Of a stretch of DNA of 7,153 bases, positions 5,814-7,153 are shown piece by piece; positions within the stretch are counted from its first letter, which is position 1, and the number at the start of each line of letters is the position of its first letter. The notes under the pieces are model-generated. The model had not been told where the DNA came from. It saw only the letters and a program-made list of their open reading frames with translations, and searched no databases. The stretch covers positions 1-7,153 of the forward strand of contig JACDEN010000052.1 of assembly GCA_013816415.1 (NCBI GenBank), given 5' to 3'. This DNA comes from Planctomycetota bacterium. Lineage in GTDB: Bacteria > Planctomycetota > UBA11346. Made by a program: the position numbers and the translations under genes.

Positions 5814-5878
5814 TGGCCTGGTCCTTTCCGCTCTGCCGCATTGGACTCCCGCTCGCAGGGCATAGGTTCTGCCCATGA
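5813..5878 (+). CDS. Bridging open frame between E1 beta and E2 (21 aa, doubtful)
   Basis: The E1 beta stop and the ATG of this frame share one base (TGATG, 5811-5815). Its TGA overlaps the E2 ATG (ATGA, 5875-5878). The product would begin MAWSFPLCRI and has no recognisable domain. No clear SD precedes it. Its interest is that, like the two other gaps, it joins the upstream stop exactly to the downstream start. Confidence 0.2.
   Translation: MAWSFPLCRIGLPLAGHRFCP
5841..5874 (+). promoter_or_regulatory. Possible promoter elements and small hairpin abutting the E2 start
   Basis: TTGGAC (5841-5846) and TAGGTT (5863-5868) are 16 bp apart. The second ends six bases before the E2 ATG, which would place a transcript start at or near the ATG, as in leaderless genes. 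A 5-bp stem, GGGCA (5858-5862) and TGCCC (5870-5874) with a 7-nt loop, ends directly against the ATG and would occlude the usual ribosome site. Both are weak, short matches. Confidence 0.25.
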
Positions 5879-7044
5879 AGCTGTCGGTGCGCATGCCCCA
5901 GTTCGGCGAATCCGCAGCGGAGGCGACGGTCGTCGCCTGGCTGGTCACTCCGGGCAGCCAGGTCGCGGCCGAACAGGAGCTGGTCGAGGTCCAGACCGAG
6001 AAGTCGCTGCTGACCGTCGCCGCGCCGGCTGCGGGAATCCTCGCCGAACAATGCGCTGAACCCGGCCACAAGCTCGCGGTCGGCGATGTGCTGGCGTACC
6101 TCGAGGTCGCCGGCGGCGATTCGCCGGTGCCATCGGACGTCCATGACATCGGCACCGCGCCCAAGGCGAAGCCGCTGGCGCGCCCGCACCGCCCGCATGG
6201 CGCCACCGATCTCTCGAGCCGCGACTCCGGCCGCGCGGCGGTGCGCGCGGCCTCCGGGGAATCCGCGTTCATCAGTCCGCGCGTGCGCGCGAAGCTCCTC
6301 GAATCGGGATTGAAAGTCAGCGACCTGGCGACGATCCCCGGTTCAGGCGCCGACGGACGCATCACCGCCGAGGACATCGACCACTACCTGTCGCAGGGCG
6401 AAGCGATGAGCCCGGTGCGCCAGGCGGTCGCCAACGCGATGACGCGCTCGTGGACGCGCCCCCTCGCGACCATCGCCCGCCCGGTGCGCATGGACGCGCT
6501 GCTCGCGCACCGCCGCACCGTCGAGGGCCGGCCGAGCGCGACCATCTACTGCATGCGCGCACTCGCGCTGGCCTTGAAGGCCGGCAATCCGCTGGCGTGC
6601 CGCCTGTTCGGCAACCGCCTGCTCACCCCGTCGACCATCGACCTCGCCGTCGCGGTCGAGATCACCGACGGCGTGCTCACCCCGGTGGTACGGAAGGTCG
6701 AGTCGATCGACCTCGCGAAGCTGACGACCATGGTCGAGGACGTCATCGCCAAGGGCCGCGATGGGCGCGTCAGCGATGCCGGCGACGCGGTGGCGACGGT
6801 TTCGAACTACGGCACCTTCGGCCTCACCTGGGCGACGCCGATCCCCCTGCCCGGCCAGGGATTGATCCTCGGCATCGGCGCGGTGAAGAATGTGCCGGAC
6901 TGGAATCCCGCGACCAAGAGCTGGGACCGCGCCCGCGAATCCGAGTTGACCCTGACCTTCGACCACCGCATCGCCGACGGCGGCGTCGCCGCGCGCCTCC
7001 TGCACCACGTCGCCGAGTTGCTGGAGCATCCCGAAAAGCTGTAG
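5875..7044 (+). CDS. 2-oxoacid dehydrogenase E2, dihydrolipoyl acyltransferase (pdhC/bkdB-like)
   Basis: Core of the complex: its lipoyl arm takes the acyl group from E1 and the C-terminal domain passes it to CoA. 389 residues in order: lipoyl domain about 1-78, with Lys43 in VQTEKSLLTV as the lipoylation site; a flexible linker about 80-130 rich in Pro, Arg, His and Ser; an E3/E1-binding domain about 132-173 (FISPRVRAKLLESGLKV, then GSGADGRITAEDI); and the acyltransferase domain from about 178. The catalytic motif is DHRIADGG (363-370), with His364 and Asp368, and SNYGTFGL (310-317) is the typical preceding strand. At roughly 210 residues the catalytic domain is slightly compact, with a shortened segment around 195-220. 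There is one lipoyl domain. The presence of the E3-binding domain means an E3 must be encoded elsewhere. The start at 5875 is fixed by the lipoyl domain. No SD is visible, and the start overlaps the stop of a bridging frame. Confidence 0.95.
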   Translation: MKLSVRMPQFGESAAEATVVAWLVTPGSQVAAEQELVEVQTEKSLLTVAAPAAGILAEQCAEPGHKLAVGDVLAYLEVAGGDSPVPSDVHDIGTAPKAKPLARPHRPHGATDLSSRDSGRAAVRAASGESAFISPRVRAKLLESGLKVSDLATIPGSGADGRITAEDIDHYLSQGEAMSPVRQAVANAMTRSWTRPLATIARPVRMDALLAHRRTVEGRPSATIYCMRALALALKAGNPLACRLFGNRLLTPSTIDLAVAVEITDGVLTPVVRKVESIDLAKLTTMVEDVIAKGRDGRVSDAGDAVATVSNYGTFGLTWATPIPLPGQGLILGIGAVKNVPDWNPATKSWDRARESELTLTFDHRIADGGVAARLLHHVAELLEHPEKL

Positions 7045-7052
7045 CCAGCCGG

Positions 7053-7100
7053 AAGGCCAGAAGGCCAGAAGGCCAGAAGGCCAGAAGGCCAGAAGGCGGG
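7053..7100 (+). repeat. AAGGCCAG octamer tandem repeat after E2
   Basis: Five exact head-to-tail copies of AAGGCCAG (7053-7092) are followed by a degenerate sixth, AAGGCGGG (7093-7100), starting eight bases after the E2 stop. GGCC is self-complementary, so neighbouring units can pair as GGCC-AGAA-GGCC mini-hairpins. No U-tract follows. It may mark the operon end or act as an mRNA 3-prime structure; neither is shown. Confidence 0.9.
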
Positions 7101-7153
7101 ATATCCGCTAAGGGACTGGAGAGAATCAACTTTGCCAGTTTCGAGGCAAGTAC
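7101..7153. other. Window end, no gene seen
   Basis: 53 bp with noticeably lower GC than the rest. The only structure seen is a 5-bp stem TTGCC (7132-7136) and GGCAA (7145-7149) with an 8-nt loop. It could be the leader of a following gene; E3 would be a reasonable guess from context but nothing here shows it. Confidence 0.4.

Noticed and set aside
5481..6377. 298-codon minus-strand frame across the E1 beta/E2 junction
   Set aside because: Both plus-strand genes are unambiguous by motif; the minus frame is a compositional shadow.
7096..7108. GCGG-GATAT-CCGC hairpin after E2 as terminator
   Set aside because: Only a 4-bp stem with no following T-run.

Overview
The window comes from a GC-rich bacterial chromosome and holds two divergent gene sets that share a 184-bp intergenic region (2379-2562). 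No phage, IS, CRISPR, rRNA or tRNA features were recognised. The host cannot be fixed from sequence alone. The GltX N-terminus, the largely SD-poor starts and the short intergenic tandem repeats (CTGAGTC-like heptamers, GTCCGAC heptamers, AAGGCCAG octamers) resemble what I recall from Planctomycetota and other PVC-group genomes. That placement is tentative.

Left arm, minus strand, read from 2378 down to 1. It holds two adjacent genes for related proteins, B (1473-2378, 301 aa) and A (399-1403, 334 aa). Each has one N-terminal membrane segment and a large, presumably extracytoplasmic domain that I could not assign to a family. They are clearly paralogous. They are followed by the first 110 codons of gltX (glutamyl-tRNA synthetase), which runs off the left edge.

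Right arm, plus strand, 2563 to 7044. fabH (ketoacyl-ACP synthase III, Cys-His-Asn triad intact) is followed by E1 alpha, E1 beta and the lipoyl-bearing E2 of a 2-oxoacid dehydrogenase complex. No E3 gene lies in the window. The likely joint role is to make short acyl-CoA from a 2-oxoacid (branched-chain or pyruvate) and feed it to FabH as the primer for fatty-acid synthesis. The substrate of the complex cannot be read from sequence.

The unusual part is the junctions of the right-arm operon. Each of the three gaps (fabH/E1 alpha, E1 alpha/E1 beta, E1 beta/E2) is spanned exactly by a short open frame. Each frame starts on the stop codon of the upstream gene (ATGA, GTGA or TGATG) and ends on the ATGA of the next start. 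The downstream genes themselves lack obvious Shine-Dalgarno sites. Two of the gaps are filled with 7-bp tandem repeats, one of which forms a large inverted repeat just before the E1 alpha start. An 8-bp repeat follows E2. A stop-to-start translation relay is one reading; chance in GC-rich DNA is the alternative.
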